Source: Hemibagrus wyckioides | Lineage: Eukaryota; Chordata; Actinopteri; Siluriformes; Bagridae | Assembly (NCBI RefSeq): GCF_019097595.1 | Contig: NC_080720.1 | Location: forward strand, 15,023,352-15,087,351 | Reading direction: 5' to 3' | DNA: 64,000 nucleotides | Shown here: one piece after another, positions 23,570-36,970 of the stretch | How the letters are laid out: every line of letters starts with the position of its first letter | How positions within the stretch are numbered: the stretch's first letter is position 1 | The notes under the pieces: model-generated | Seen by the model: only the letters and a program-made list of their open reading frames with translations | Told to the model about the DNA's origin: nothing | Databases searched by the model: none | Program-made: the position numbers and the translations under genes

Positions 23570-24190
23570 CTTTCTCTGTCGAGCTACACCTGAGCTCCCA
23601 GTGTTCTGAGTTTCCAATGTGACCACTTCTTCTTTCCGGACCTGCCTGATCCATTCAGACGCTCTACCCCCTGGTTGGAGTCTTGTCACTTGGTGGTGCT
23701 CACTGTTGCTGGGGATAGATCTGCGTGGACAGCCTGTGACCCAGGGGACTGCTGTAGATAGAACCACTTGGAGACTATCTCGCCCTCTTTGAACTGCTGT
23801 TGCCTCAGTCAGCTTTCGGCAGGAAGGAATTAGTGCTAAGTCAATAATGAACTCAGAAACTACACTGACCTTTTCATTCCTTTTGGTTGCTGTTGTAGAA
23901 AGGACATTATTTACATTTACATTATTTACTGTCCAGTGTCACCCAAACGAGGATGGGTTTCCTTCAGAGCCTGGTTCCTCTCAAGGTTTCTTCCTCATAT
24001 CATCTCGGGGAGTTTTTCCTTGCCACCGTTGCCTCAGGCTTGCTAATTAGGAATACATTTTAGGGATAAATAGTAACTTAACTTTAAACTTTATCAGTTT
24101 TTTTCATGTTTCTATATTTCTGTAAAGCTGCTTTGGTCATTGTCCATTGTTAAATTGCACTATACGAATAAACTGAATTGAATTGAATTA
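23570..24190 (+). repeat. L2/Maui-like LINE 3' UTR
   Basis: Long copy of a fish LINE 3' UTR: GGATGGGTTTCCTTCAGAGC, CTGGTTCCTCTCAAGG, GGAGTTTTTCCTTGCCACCG, TTCTGTAAAGCTGCTTTG. It ends in the diagnostic (GAATT) tail repeat. The 5' portion (23,570-23,840) is assigned by position. Confidence 0.8.
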
Positions 24191-25929
24191 ACATGACAAA
24201 ATATACACTGTGTGCAACAGACAAAGTCCTATCAGAACTGCTCTGAAAAAGTTATTGGTAAAGCGATTCAAATATCCATATTGTTTACATGGTATCTATG
24301 ACACGCTAACACCTACTTTATGATTTCTCCTTTTTTATACACCCCCCCACATTTCACTCAACCACACATACACACTTTTTTTTTTCACTTGTCCTCCTCT
24401 GCAGCAAGTTACTCCAGTCTTGTAATAACCATCATATTCAGAGCTCTTGCTATTTCTCCCATCCCACACATTTGGAGAGAACATAACCCAAGACACTACA
24501 AGCAATTACTAGGAGCACAGAGGTCTCTACATCTTCCATCTCTCACCCTGATGTTCATTTAGCTGAGAGCATTTTTCACACTGAGTACAGAAAAAGAAAC
24601 GGACCACACTGCCGATGTTTATGTAAATCAGGCATGCCTAAATATATACAGAAATATAGATAAAAGTAAAGAAACATAAGATCTGCAGAACAGATCAAGC
24701 AGTCTCCGTGTGGGTCATGGATGAAGTGGGGCATCAGCTAATGTGCTAGACAAGGAACTATCTTGCAGCATAATTGGTTGTCATGTCAGTGTTTTGGGCA
24801 GATAAGAGAAACAAATCGAGCTGTCTTAAAGACAGGACACGTCCAATTCCCGTTACTCAATTCACTTCTTTTCCACCGCTCACTGAAACAGCTCTTCTGA
24901 AAAGGAGACTGTGTGGTCGTGTCTGTGATTTTTTTCCCCCCATATTCCCTCCAGTTCCTAGCATGCTCATTATTTTAGCCTGATAGTGTGCAGAGGCGTC
25001 CTCAAATGCTCACTTGGCCCTTGGGACTGGAAGATGGCCATCAACACAAAGCACAGTGTCATTTCTTCTCTCTGTTCAGATTTCTTTCTGAGTTCCCTCC
25101 GGAGGCCTGACGGCGACTAAGCAATTTCAAAACTAATTCTCTGCTTGGTAGTGTAAGAGGCCTGCTTTCTGAAAGATGAAGGCTCCACTACAATAAAAAG
25201 GTAAGCTTCAGTGAGGTAATTCTTTATTAGCAGACAAGTAACTCAGATGTACTCCTTTCATCATACCTTTCCCCTTATCACTTTCCTTGCTCCATCCCCC
25301 AGGGCTAGCACTTCTGGGAATTCACTCATCCACAATATCCGTGCCGCTCCCCATCGATAATAGCTAATGTTGCGGGTTTTTCGTGTGTGTGTCTGTCTCT
25401 GTGTGCGTTCAATTTGTTTTTCAGGGACAGCAGAAAAATGGCAAGGTTCTGTGCATAGCTGTCGAGCCCCTAAGGTGCTCAGATCTGCATAATTATGAGA
25501 AAGGAGTCAGCTCGCCTTCAAATCAAGAAGCAACTCATGAAAATTCATCAGACGCCCGCTCTCCTGGCCCTGACAGCCGGAGTCACACTCAGAATTAAAA
25601 AAAAAAAAATAATAATCATTTGAATCACTATAAATAATCACAGAAACAAAATACTTCTACGTAACCCCCAAGCTAACAGTTTTGTTCAGGGTTTCTCATA
25701 GACCTGTACATGGACTAATATTATTATTATTTTTTTTATCGTATTTGATCATTGGATCATATCACACAAACCATTTGCTTAGTCAAGAACTAGGGTTTTT
25801 GGTAGAATATATACCGTAAACCTCCATTTGTAGCAGCTTGTATTAATTCTTTAGCCACTTGATGTGAGAGTTCCAAAATCTTTTAAAATCAACTTTTACC
25901 ATTACAGTATGCATGCTGATATATAGTGT
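24191..25929. other. No gene seen (TEX264 intron 1)
   Basis: Repeat-poor. 24,960-25,160 is a little GC-richer and might be regulatory, without direct evidence. Confidence 0.6.
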
Positions 25930-26110
25930 GAGATGTTTGCTTCACACCTCTGGGGTTGAGAGTTTGATTCTCTCCTCTGCCCTGATGGATCCAAAGCCTA
26001 TGAGGCAGGGTGGTGAATTGGATGTCGGTCCTTTACAGGGCACACAGACCTTCTCATTCATACCTAGCAGCAGTTTAGAGTATAATCCTATAAACCTCAA
26101 AATATACACC
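25930..26110 (+). repeat. SINE-like interspersed repeat
   Basis: Contains CATTCATACCTAGCAGCAGT TTAGAGTATAAT, the reverse complement of the copy at 37,920-37,975, plus GGATCCAAAGCCTATGAGGC, mirrored at 38,040-38,065. The two are old copies of one element in opposite orientation. Confidence 0.65.
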
Positions 26111-26149
26111 CGAACAATCCATGCAGGCATGGGGAATACATTTAAAACT

Positions 26150-26430
26150 CTAGTGTAGTGCAGTGTGGTGGATTAGCACCTCTGAGCTTGAAGGTTTGAT
26201 TCCCACTTCTACCCGGAGTATACATGTTCTCCCCATGCTTCAGGGGTTTCCTCCATGTACACGTTTCCTCCTCTAGTTCCAACACATTCATCTCTAAATA
26301 GTCTGTGGTGTGTGAATGAGTGTGTACATGATTGTGCCCTGTGATAGGTTGGAATCCCGACACAACAGTTGTCTGTCTTGTCTCCTGCTTATCTGTAGCC
26401 GGGTCGCAGGGTCAGCAGTGATGACCAGAC
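26150..26430 (+). repeat. SINE-like interspersed repeat
   Basis: Head-like GTGTGGTGGATTAGCACCTC and TTGATTCCCAC, middle TACATGTTCTCCCCATGCTT and GGTTTCCTCC, end TGTGCCCTGTGATAGGTTGG and CTGCTTATCTGTA. It is the fullest copy of this family in the window, with a tRNA-like head. Confidence 0.7.
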
Positions 26431-26660
26431 CAGGTAAGCAGGGATGTCCAGACTTCCCTCTCCCTAGCCACTTCCTCCAACTCTTCCGGGGGAATTCCAA
26501 GGTGTTCCCAGGTCAGCCGAGAGACATAGTCCCTCCAGCGTGTCCTGGGTCTTCCCCGGGGTCTCTTCCCGGTGGGGCATGCCCGGAACACCTCCCCTTG
26601 GGAGACATCCAGGAGGCATCCGAAACAGATGCCCAAGCCACCTCAACTGGCCCCTTTCGA
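26410..26660 (-). pseudogene. LINE reverse-transcriptase C-terminal fragment, frameshifted
   Basis: Minus-strand frames read RWLGHLFRMPPGCLP and then, in another frame, VFRACPTGKRPRGRPRTRWR, DYVSRLTWEHLGIPPEELEE and REREVWTSLL. This is the usual end of another fish non-LTR retrotransposon ORF2. It is fused to the SINE-like repeat on its left. Confidence 0.8.
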
Positions 26661-27058
26661 CCCTCGACCCTGGGTGGGATAAACGGTACAGAAAGTAGAT
26701 ACCTGAGACCTGGTGCTGTTCATAAAGTTTGGGTATGCAGATTGAACTAAAACACTGTCGACTTGGTATTGTGTATCTATGTCTATAGTTAGTAGTGCTG
26801 TAGAGGTACCTGTGCTTGCAAGTAGCTGGGTGCTCAGGGCATTGCCTTCCTTTGTGTGAATAAATGTAAGTGCTGAGAGCTCAGAAGGAAACTAATGCAA
26901 GCATTACCTGTTGCATCTCTAACTGCAGACTCCACCTTTATTTAACATTGTACCATGGTAGGTGTATAGTATGGTTTGTGGTGCTGTCAGTGTTTGTTAT
27001 GGCAGTCTTGCATGACTTCTTGCTTAGCTTTTGTTGAAGTAGTTTCAATGTAATAATT

Positions 27059-27110
<52 letters not shown>

Positions 27111-30100
27111 CTCTGAGTCTGTCTCAATCGCCTGCAAGCTTGGAAGCATGCACCCATTTTAGACCCTGATGTACTGTATTTCTGATTTGAATCAGTTTTC
27201 CTGTACATCTGCTAGATTGATGATGACAGTCTAGCAAGTGAGAGTACGTTAAAAATAACATCTAATAGAGAGAATGATGTTGTTTTTAATTTACCAGCTA
27301 TATTATGCTATGAAAAGCTCTTTATATCAATGTATTCATCCACTTCCACCACCTATGTGAAGGTTTCCTTTATCAATGGGTATAGTAACATAATAAATTC
27401 CGAAATTTCAGCAACCTATTCTGAATGGTTGATGACTTTTGGCAGTGTAGCTGTGCTGAAAACCCAGGAGTGAATGGACCCGAGAGCATAAAAGATGTTT
27501 GCAAAACAGCATATGACTGTGTGCACTATTTAATGCATGAGTAAAGCAAATCTCTGCACAACCAGGACAAATTTGTGGGATGTGGACATTTTTTTCCCCT
27601 TCACACAATAGCAAAAAGGAAGCTGAAAGATTCCTGCACATGGATTAAAGTGTTGTGCTCTCTACACTTGGCAGTAAAATAATGCCATATGCTCCTGTAG
27701 AAACCCAGCAGGTGAATCTGCCCTCATTTTAGCTTGATGGAGCACCAGACCTCACTAGAACCCTCTTCTCTCAATAAAGAGAGTCTAGATTGACTCCTAC
27801 AGAGAGCAGCATGCTGTGATTATTCCTCCTGTGCAATGTTCTAGAAAACCTCCAGGGTGTGCGATTTAGAGACGAGCACACAGCTGGGCCCCAAGGTTCG
27901 ACTCACGTTAATGCAGCTGGGAGCAGAATGAATGCAAAATGTTATCAAGGACAGGTGGAATATTACTAATGCGAACCAATAACTTCATGCCTCTTGTCAA
28001 TTCTGTGCAAAAAGTTTTATAAGAGCAATATCTCATTTACTGTTATTCATATTCTGCTACACTTTATAGGGAAAATTGCTGTCCTTGCTCATCTTTTATC
28101 AAATTCCTCCCCAAGAAAGCAAAGCTACATTAATTTCAAAGAACAAAATGAAAGGAAAGTTCAGATTTTCCGATGACACACGTCCTCTTAAAGCTTCTCA
28201 GAATCTGCAAAACAAATGAATGCTTACGTTCTAAAAAGAGGAAATTACTTTTGAATTAGAATTTTCAGAATTTTCAGGCAGAAGCTGAAATATTCGGAGA
28301 CCATCAATCATCTTCATGTCTTTTATTTTCAACTGAGAAAAAGCACTGTAAGCACAGTGTGATGCATGGAGACATTAGGGAAATTAAATAATAATATGAT
28401 TAAGAATTTTTATTTCATAATAATAAATTATGAATAATTATGAAATAAAAATAATAATTTGTAAATTAAATATCCATCAGTATCAGATAAACTATTAGAA
28501 AGATTATAGATTCCTTTTTTTTCTTTTGTTAATATAAGATTAAAGATTAAAAAGACTTTGTGATTTGTTTTTGGATTTCTCTTTTTATCAGCATTTTACC
28601 TGAAAAGTCTGAAACAAATATTTAGATGTAATCACTCAGATGGTGTTGATGCATTTTATTTTAGTTTATATTTTATTTTATTTTATTTTTTATTTTAGCC
28701 CTGACAGTAGTTTACTGGTAAGACAGCAGGTTTACACTAATCTACTCACTCTCTAATATCTCATCATTTCTATACTACATGCACACTTATGGCAGACGCA
28801 TCACAAACATTTTTACAATTGTAGAAAATATGGCCATGCTGAAGTTTTCTGTTAGGAGTGTTTGGAAGGAGTCTCAGTGTCATTAACAATAAGAGGTAAA
28901 GCTGTAACTTTAGGTTTTCTGGCATGGTAAAGCCAGGGCAGCATGACCAGCACTGTTTTTTGACTTACAGTATTAATAGCTTGTCTCAAGGACATTACGC
29001 AACATTAACCCTAACTATGAACATACTATAATGTATGATGTGTCTTTCTTTACTAAATAAAAAAATATATATTAGATTTGATAAATTGCTGCGGAATAAA
29101 ACGCTGCAGGCATGAAACCTAAAGCCAGCTTATTAAATGGGTTTTTGGTTAAATGCCTGAAATAAGATCTCAAGATATTTCCTCGTCTTATTCTACAACA
29201 TAAAATATATTAGTAATATGACTTTCATGATTTTTCAAGCTTTAATGAGTCTTCAAAAAAGTAGCTGAATGGGACTCCAGAGGTTGTCATGGATATTAAG
29301 CGCCATCACACCGAACAGGAAAACTATTTTACAAATAAACTATTCTAACTCTAAATTGTCATTCATTCAGATTCAGCCACAAAAAGAGCGCAGTGGATCC
29401 TTATCAGGGAACATGTGTTTATTAAATAAAGACTGAAAGAGTTTACAGGAGCTTAATGTCATGCAACCATGGTGTAGTTTATAGTGAAATTTCAACAGTT
29501 TTTATAACAGTTGTGTTCATTTTTTGTGGCGATTATATTGAGCAAAATGTGCAGGAATCATACGAGTTTGTTAGACACACAGTGTATTTTCTACAATCCA
29601 AAAGCTAGAGGAAAAAATTTTTGTGGAGGGAATCAGTGATGCTAACTTCCAGGTTTCCCTCCAAAAATACATCATCCCTGTGGCATTCAATAAGACGAAC
29701 AAAACACAGTAAATTACTTCGGATTGGTAATGAGCCTTCATTGATTAATTTCCGATAACAGACTGAAACAGGTCATAATTTATTCCTGAATGAACACCAA
29801 CACTACTAAACTTTAGCGTTATCTGGATATAACTTTCCTTCAAATAGCACACATAATCACAAGCTAAATTTAAACCGAGCATAAAAAGTAAAGAAACAGG
29901 ACTGTAAGTAGGAGAGGAAACCCATCAGGTCATCTCACTATGTACACAGTGAATGTAATGTTTCTCCAAATTGTCTGATCGTAGTGTACATCATAACAAT
30001 CTCATAACAGTGTTAATCACCTCCCTCAGTGACTGAAATAGAAACTGATAGTGAAACAGCACTAAACAGCCTCAGGCTCTTTGTCTAGTTGGACAGTTCT

Positions 30101-30329
30101 GACTGTAATTAGGGGGCAGAAAATGGAGCATGCATATATGAGCGGTCAGGACTGCTTTGAGAACATCTCAGTGCTTAGAAAGGGGTCACAAAACAACGTA
30201 AATGCAAAAACGCTTCAAGCCACAGATGAATGTAATAAAAATCTGCCAAACTGATTCTGTGATAGAAGCTCATTCAACACTGATACCAGTTCATAGCTTA
30301 AAGTGGTAATGCTCCTTGTCCTATTAGAG
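26661..30329. other. No gene seen (TEX264 intron 1)
   Basis: Unique-looking, AT-rich, with the TC microsatellite at 27,062 and a TTTTA-rich tract near 28,660-28,700. No exon found between TEX264 exons 1 and 2. Confidence 0.65.
27062..27107. repeat. TC dinucleotide microsatellite
   Basis: About 22 uninterrupted CT units. Confidence 0.96.
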
Positions 30330-30540
30330 GAAGGAGAAGAGGAAGAGGAAGAAGAAGCTTTTATTATTGCCACAGATTACATTGACTTTTACAGCACAGT
30401 AAAATTCTTTTCTTCCCATATTACAGCTTTTGAGGTAGGGGTCAGAGCGCAGGTTTAGCCATGGTACAGTGCCCCTGGAGCAAAGAGAGTTAAGGGCCTT
30501 GCTCAACCACTTGAGCAATCACTGCCCTGTTTGTTAGAAT
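30330..30540 (-). repeat. LINE 3'-end fragment, reversed
   Basis: An (AGAAGA)n-rich run then AGAAGCTTTTATTATTGCCA, GCACAGTAAAATTCTTTTCT, GGTCAGAGCGCAGG and GTACAGTGCCCCTGGAGCA, a widespread fish LINE end in reverse orientation. Confidence 0.7.
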
Positions 30541-30639
30541 CTTGTATTTTTATAGATGTGTCTCAAACACATATTGACATATCTAACAGCTTATTCCATG
30601 ATAGGAGTAAATTAAGGAGCCCCAACAATTTTTATTTAC

Positions 30640-30775
30640 ATTTCTGGCATTTGGCAGATGCCCTTATCTAGAGTGACTTGCAATTTATTTCCTTTTTTTT
30701 TTATACAACTGAGCAATTAAGGGTTAAGGGTCTTGCTCAGGGGCCTGGTGGACCAGGGATTCAAACTCAAAAACC
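30640..30775 (-). repeat. Interspersed fish repeat, reversed
   Basis: ATTTGGCAGATGCCCTTATC TAGAGTGACTTGCAAT, then ACAACTGAGCAATTAAGGGT and CTTGCTCAGGGGCC. Same family as 3,580 (forward) and 55,170 (reverse). Confidence 0.75.
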
Positions 30776-30944
30776 TTGGAAACCTTTAAAACTCTGTAAT
30801 ATGTAAAATCTGCATTCAGCTTAGGTCTAAACACACACACACAAAAAAAAAGCCTTACGTTTGTTTTAAAATGGCAATTTATATTCCCTGTCATATTTAA
30901 TCAAGCCTACTGACCAGGAAAAATTGAACAAGTAATGTTTTGTA

Positions 30945-31085
30945 TTACAGTTTATTTATTGTTTAATTAAAACCAAGCCAGAATTAATGGCTATTTTCAT
31001 GGCAGGACCAAAGGTAGGTAAAACAGATTATCTCAGCAGTTCTTGCAATATTATAATATGTCAATATGAGGTCCTTTACTTCTTT
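30945..31085 (+). repeat. Unclassified repeat, copy 2 of 2
   Basis: Second copy of the repeat at 20,215-20,345, both inside TEX264 introns and in the same orientation. It contains ACCAAGCCAGAATTAATGGC and GGACCAAAGGTAGGTAA. Confidence 0.6.
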
Positions 31086-33284
31086 AGTCATTTTCTATAG
31101 TTATTTAATATTAACTAGTTTTACAATAAACTGTAAAATTGCGCTAACTCAAATAGCCAACTGTATGTTGCTAAGCAGAGCAAGCTAACCTCTGTCTCCA
31201 ACCCGGCAAACCTGGGAGACACTTTCCCTCAGCAACAAGTATATATTGTTTATACTGTTTATACACAACAACCACGAGCACACCTGTAAGGTGAAACAGA
31301 GCGAGGTTGAATTTGTGACATCATGAATATTAATGAACCTAAATGTTTTGACATTCATCAAGGTAGTGTTACTAAAACGACACTTTCCACTCTATTGGGA
31401 AAATCTGTACACCTGCTCATTCATGAAATTATCATCAGACATTCATGTCACAGAATTGAATCATGCAGAGTTCAAGAGCCCAACATCAGAATAAGGGGAA
31501 AAAAATCTGAGTGACATGATGGGTTGGTTTTAAATATTTCAGAAACTGAGACTTTTAGGCACTTTACAGTTTAAACAGAATGGTGTGGAAATCAAACAGA
31601 AAAAGAAAAGAATTCAGTGAGAGTCAGAGAGAGGACAGAGAAGTACAGTCAGATGGATCTGAGCTGACGGAGAGTCTACGGTAATTCACATAACCGTTCT
31701 TTACAACCATGGTGAGCAGAAAAGCATGTCAAGAATCACAACACTTGAGGCGGATGAGCTACAACAGCAGAAAAGTGCATCAGGTTCTAATCCTATCAAG
31801 TAAGAGCAGGAATCAGGAGCTATATTGAGCACAGGATCATCCAAACTAGACAGCTGAGGATCGGAACACGGCCAGGCGCTGTTTATCCACAGTTGCCTAG
31901 CTAATGAGCAAAAACATGTAGCTATATACATTATTACTCTTTTAATATTTAATCTGTCACTTTAATGAACAAGGTAAATATTACCAATAAGTATAAGTAG
32001 CCTGATTCTTATAGTACTCTAGAAACACCTAGGTTAAGGACAACACATGACCAGGAGCTGCATCTGTGAGTGGCCGTTTGTCCAGACAGCGCATTATTAT
32101 CAATTCCAAATTAAAATATATTTATTACTGGAGTGCTAATTCTGAAATCATATGAATTTCAAACCTCCTAATAGGACTGCTTGAGACCTGTATTGAAACC
32201 CTTCTATGTTATGAGGCTAATAAATTAGTCTCACAATTTTCTACTCATTCTGTGCAGGACAAAACTCTGGCCTGTCATTAGATATAAAGTTCATTCTCTT
32301 CAGAATAAGTTTTGCCTAGATACATACAGATTTCTAGCATGATGCTTGCACATAATAACAAGTTTTATGGCTTTTAAATGATTCATATCAAGAAAGAACA
32401 ATGACATTTTACTCCCAAATGACTGAAGAAGCTGTAAGGCATCAAGAATAAGGTTATGATTATCCGCTGTGCAGCAGATTTGAAAGGCTACAATCAAATC
32501 TTAAGACATGGTTTGATGGGAAATTACTATACATAGATAAATGCAATATATTCTTTATCATTTATTAGTTCTTCAAATTGTTTCGAAATACTACAATCGT
32601 CTGAAACATAATGAGTGTGGTATATATGAAGCATATGACAGGAGATTTCAAATGAGAAATGCTATGCAAATCTTTCATTTAAAGAGCACAGACAGATACT
32701 TATACTCATTAACCTATGTATGTTGCAAATTTAGTGATGAATGTTTAATCTTGTGTCCCTGCTACAAGTCTTTTCCAGGTTGCTTGTCCAGCTAAGTGAG
32801 CAGCGAGGTCGACAGCTGACCGTCTCAAGCAGGTGACTCTGACCCCATGGGGTCTGTCACCGTAATGAGCACACGACCATAAGCCAATTAAAAGCAACAA
32901 AGACCCGAAGAGGTGCCAAGCACCTATCAGAATATGATCCTCGGCTAATTGGCTGTTGGGGAATCAGTGGCTAAAGGTGAAGGTGCCAATCAAAATGCCC
33001 AGCGCAGTTACCAGCTCTACATACAGAGACAATAAACAGATCATGTTTGCAGGAACGTCAATATTCCCTCGTTTACTATTCATGGACTAAACTGCAGTTA
33101 GTGAGCGGTTTACTAAAGGATGTGATAAGTCACATGTAAACTTGATAGCATCTGCAAAAACATGCAAACACTTTTACTAAATGAGTGTACTGAGGGCTTT
33201 CACGAGAACACAACAGCAGGTGCTGTCCACACAGAGGCATCATGGTCATGATTTTAAAGTGCACAATAATTCATTCATCCATTT
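31086..33284. other. No gene seen (TEX264 intron 1)
   Basis: The interval 32,780-33,060 is GC-richer than its surroundings and without repeats, so it is a candidate conserved non-coding element. The rest is featureless. Confidence 0.55.
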
Positions 33285-33600
33285 TCAGTAAGTGTTTCAT
33301 CCTGGTCAGGTTTGTAATAGAGCTGGACCTGGCAACATGAAAGAATTCACCCTAGAATGGATGCCAGTCCACTGCTGAGCACCATTCACACACACACACA
33401 GTCACCCTCTCATTCATAGACTCATTCATGCTCTCAATCACACATACATTCACACACCTACTCATTAACACATACACACACACAAGCGCATTCACACACT
33501 CATTCATACACAAACACACACAAGCACTCTCTCTCTCGCTCTCTCTCACACACACACACACACACTCACCCTCTCATTCACACACTTGGTCTCAGAAACT
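33285..33600 (-). repeat. SINE-like repeat merged with CA/CT microsatellite
   Basis: GTAAGTGTTTCATCCTGGTC AGG and ATGCCAGTCCACTGCTGAGC mark the repeat. From 33,388 to 33,580 it passes into mixed CACA/CATTCA/CTCT repeats that make spurious reading frames. Confidence 0.6.
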
Positions 33601-34327
33601 CTGTGAACAAACTAATAAAAAGCCCCGCCCACACAATCCAGAGTAAACTCAGTAGCAAGCTCTGCCTAATAATGAAACAATAATTAATTAAACTAATCTC
33701 ATAAACAGTACTGCTGTACACTCTTCTTGAACTGCTGTACACTTTGCTTTTCTTTATAGAGGTCCTCGAAAACAGCACTTAGAACTGGTTCAGAAATGAA
33801 TAACTTTCACACTTACATAAAATAATGAGCTATGCATTTTGACTGAAAACTGGGACTGACATCTGTAAGTATGAAGCAATCCAAGCAGTTGCCATCTCAC
33901 TGATCAGCAAAGTAAAGATACTGACACCGGATATTGGTATCTAGGCTGATGTGTCCTGAAAAGCTGGACTAGTACAGGATTTGACACATTTTCTGTTCTG
34001 ATTCACTGACACACAAGTTGTGTAACACAGGATTTAAAGCACACAGCTTTAAACAACTTGATAACAGGAAGCTCACAGTAACAGACTTATTTCCTGCACT
34101 GAATATCTGCAGCTAACTACAGAGGACTGTATACAATCTGAATGAGAGGAAAAAAAAGTGTAATCAGTGCAGCACCATGTACTATGTATGATATGAAAAC
34201 AAACCACATGTTGAGTAGATGCAAAGACTTGTAGCACTCAGGCAGAGGGAGAAATATCTATTTACTCCTGTTTTCTTTTTTAATACAGTTATGTGATAGC
34301 AGTAAGCATTCTTAAATATCTCTCTTT

Positions 34328-34497
34328 AGTCTTAGACCATATGCCCGGGTTAAATGGGAGGGTTGTGTCAGGAAGGGCATCCGGCATAAAACCTGTGCCA
34401 AATCAAAACACGCGGACCAAATGATCCGCTGTGGCGACCCCAAATATGAAGCAGCCGAAAGAACAACAACAACAATAAAAGAAGTCTTAGACCATAT
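34328..34497 (+). mobile_element. 5'-truncated LINE/SINE tail with 15-base target-site duplication
   Basis: The insert 34,343-34,482 begins CCCGGGTTAAATGGGAGGG, continues through AGGAAGGGCATCCGGC and GATCCGCTGTGGCGACCCC and ends GCAGCCGAAAG plus an (AAC)n tail. It is flanked by identical 15-base copies of AGTCTTAGACCATAT at 34,328-34,342 and 34,483-34,497. This is a textbook target-primed reverse-transcription insertion, and a recent one because the duplications are identical. Confidence 0.9.
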
Positions 34498-35629
34498 ACG
34501 TCTATACGGTGGACATTTTGCTCAGGCAGGATGGACGTTTGAGGCATTTTTATTGGCTGAATTTTCCTTTACACACACTTTTACACAGCCTAAGCTCTAT
34601 ATCAGGGGGAATTCAGTCAAATTTGTAAAGGCAACTAACATGACTGAATGACTGAATAACAGTTTAAACCTAAACTGTGGCTAAAAAAAAGTGTTGTTGT
34701 TTTGTTTTTGTTTTCTGTTCGTGAAGCATGACTGATTAGTACCACAGACTGAACCAAAGACAAAACCTTTTTAAAGCTGTCATAGGATAAATAAAGGTGT
34801 ATTTCTCTCAATATATCCAAAAAAATGTTGTTGATGTTGTTTGTTTGTTTGTTTTTGGTCATTTGTCATTGTCTGTCATTTTGCTAATCAGACCAGCAAA
34901 CGTAAATAGATTTTTAAAAATAAATAAATAAAATAAAAATCTGTGAAATACCATGGCTTACAGTATACTCCATAATCTGCTTCTTGGTAAACACTTCCAA
35001 CATTTATTAAATGATTTTACTGCCCCCTAGTGTTCAGGACGGCATAATACAATACTTTATGGTGCACGTTTTATTAAAGACTACTTAAAACTTCACACAG
35101 GGATATTAGAATAAATAATGCGATAAATCGATTTTCTTCATTTTTTAGTTTAATAAAGAGTGCAAAGTTTATGCACGGCTTCACTATGAGTCTCCAGACT
35201 CCAGACAGGAATAGCACATTAACACTTCATTGCAACACTTCAGTAGTTTTGCAGGATATTAAATAAACAGAGCGAGAAGGCACCTAATCCTGCCTACAGC
35301 TGTCACAGCACACTGCCTGCCACGTTCCACTTTTAAGCAGCACCACTGGAGCTGCATGGCAGATGACTCGTATGCGGTTTGCCAAGCTGCCACGTTTCTC
35401 TAGGAGGGACCTGGAAAGTTCTGTCTCTACAGTCATTGTGTTTACTTTTCAAGGAAATGTTAAGTCACAGTTTTCCAGCAGACAACATGTGTCCTAAGTA
35501 TCTAACAGCTAAATTGTTCCACCTCAGTTACAAATATGTACTGTCCAAAGATGAGACGTTTCATTTTGTGTTCAAACTATACTATACTAACATTCTACAG
35601 AAGATATTACTACTTTTATTATATTGAAT

Positions 35630-35950
35630 TAACCATAACATTACAACCACCTGCCTTATATTGAATAGGTCTCACTTGTGCATGAACTTTTTCAGCAACT
35701 TGTGCCACAGTAGCTCTTGTGTGAGATCGAACCAGACAGGCTAGAATTAGTCGTCTAGCCATCACAATTTAGTCTTTGTTAAAGTCACTCTGAACCTTAC
35801 ACTTGGCAATTTTTTTCTGCTTGCAGCACATCAACATCAGGAACTGACTGTTCACTTGCTGCCTAATACTGTATATCTCAACTCTTGACAGGTGCCGTTG
35901 TAACGAGATGATCAATGTTATTCATTTATAACTCCACCTGCTATGTCAAA
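35630..35950. mobile_element. Mariner-like element, internally deleted
   Basis: Shares terminal words with 44,050-44,535 (CACCTGCCT, GTCGTCTAGCCATCACAATTT, CTTGCTGCCTAATA, GGTGCCGT.GT). It is a shorter, older copy lacking the middle. Confidence 0.7.
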
Positions 35951-36430
35951 CATATTTACAGGGAAGAGGGAATGAAAGTTTTAATGTCCAAAACAGTGCC
36001 CAAAAACCGTCAAAGCATCAGACGATTGTTTTGTGATTTCACGCAAGGAATGTAGTGATTGTGAACAGATACACGTCAAACTGATACTCCTGCACCATCA
36101 CATCATCATCAAAACAGAGAAAAGCTGCTTGAAAACATTAATCACAACTGTTTAGTCAACAGTACTGAATTCCTCACTGATGTGAACACAAACAGTGATC
36201 GGTTACATCAGTTAGCGAATTTTACCTCAGTGAGACTGATGTGGAGGATTCTGATAATCAGAGTGAGACCTCATTTCCTATTGTATCTGTAACAATGGTA
36301 TCTGTTATGTTGTCTGTCCATATGTAGAGTAGATTATAAAACAATTGTTGTTGGTAGAAGAATAATCTAAAATAACTTTACCTCTGGTTGAGATACATAC
36401 AAAAGAGTTCAGGAAAACAAGTACTGTCCC

Positions 36431-36970
36431 AGAACTACCAGTCAAAAGTTTGGACACATCTTCTAATTCCATGGTCTTTCCTGATGTTTATTTCTTTCTA
36501 CATTGTAAAACAATGCTGAAGGCGGCCAAAAACACAATAATGTCCTTTGAACAGTTGATATTGAGATATGTCTGCTACTTATGCTCTGTAAAGCCTTCAT
36601 AACGGCTCTAATCTGAGGTGCTGTTAATTGGTGATTTCTGAGGCTGGTAACTCTAAATGAACTTCCCTTCTGCAGCAGAGGTAAGTTTTGGTCTTGCTTT
36701 ACTGGGATGGTCTTCATGTGAGCCAGTTTCATCATGGTGCTTGATGGGTTTTGCAAATGCACTTGACAATACTGTTCTTGCAAGAACTATTCCAGAACAC
36801 CTGACCTTCGTGTCTTAAAACAACAACTGACTGTTGTTTTTTGTCATTACATATGGATTACTTAAGTCCATGTGTGTTATTTCATAGTTTTGAAATCTCC
36901 AGTATTATAAATCCCTAAACAAAAAACATCGAATTAAATGGTGTGTCCAAACTTTTGACTGGTAGTGTAT
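36431..36970 (-). pseudogene. Salmonid-type Tc1 transposon, internally deleted, both ends present
   Basis: The ends are inverted repeats: CTACCAGTCAAAAGTTTGGACAC-like on the left and GTCCAAACTTTTGACTGGTA on the right. The minus strand keeps pieces of the transposase N-terminal region (MMKLAHMKTIPVKQDQNLPL, SLRNHQLTAPQIRAVMKALQ, ISISTVQRTL). The rest is deleted. It directly adjoins a second Tc1-derived element at 36,966. Confidence 0.85.
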
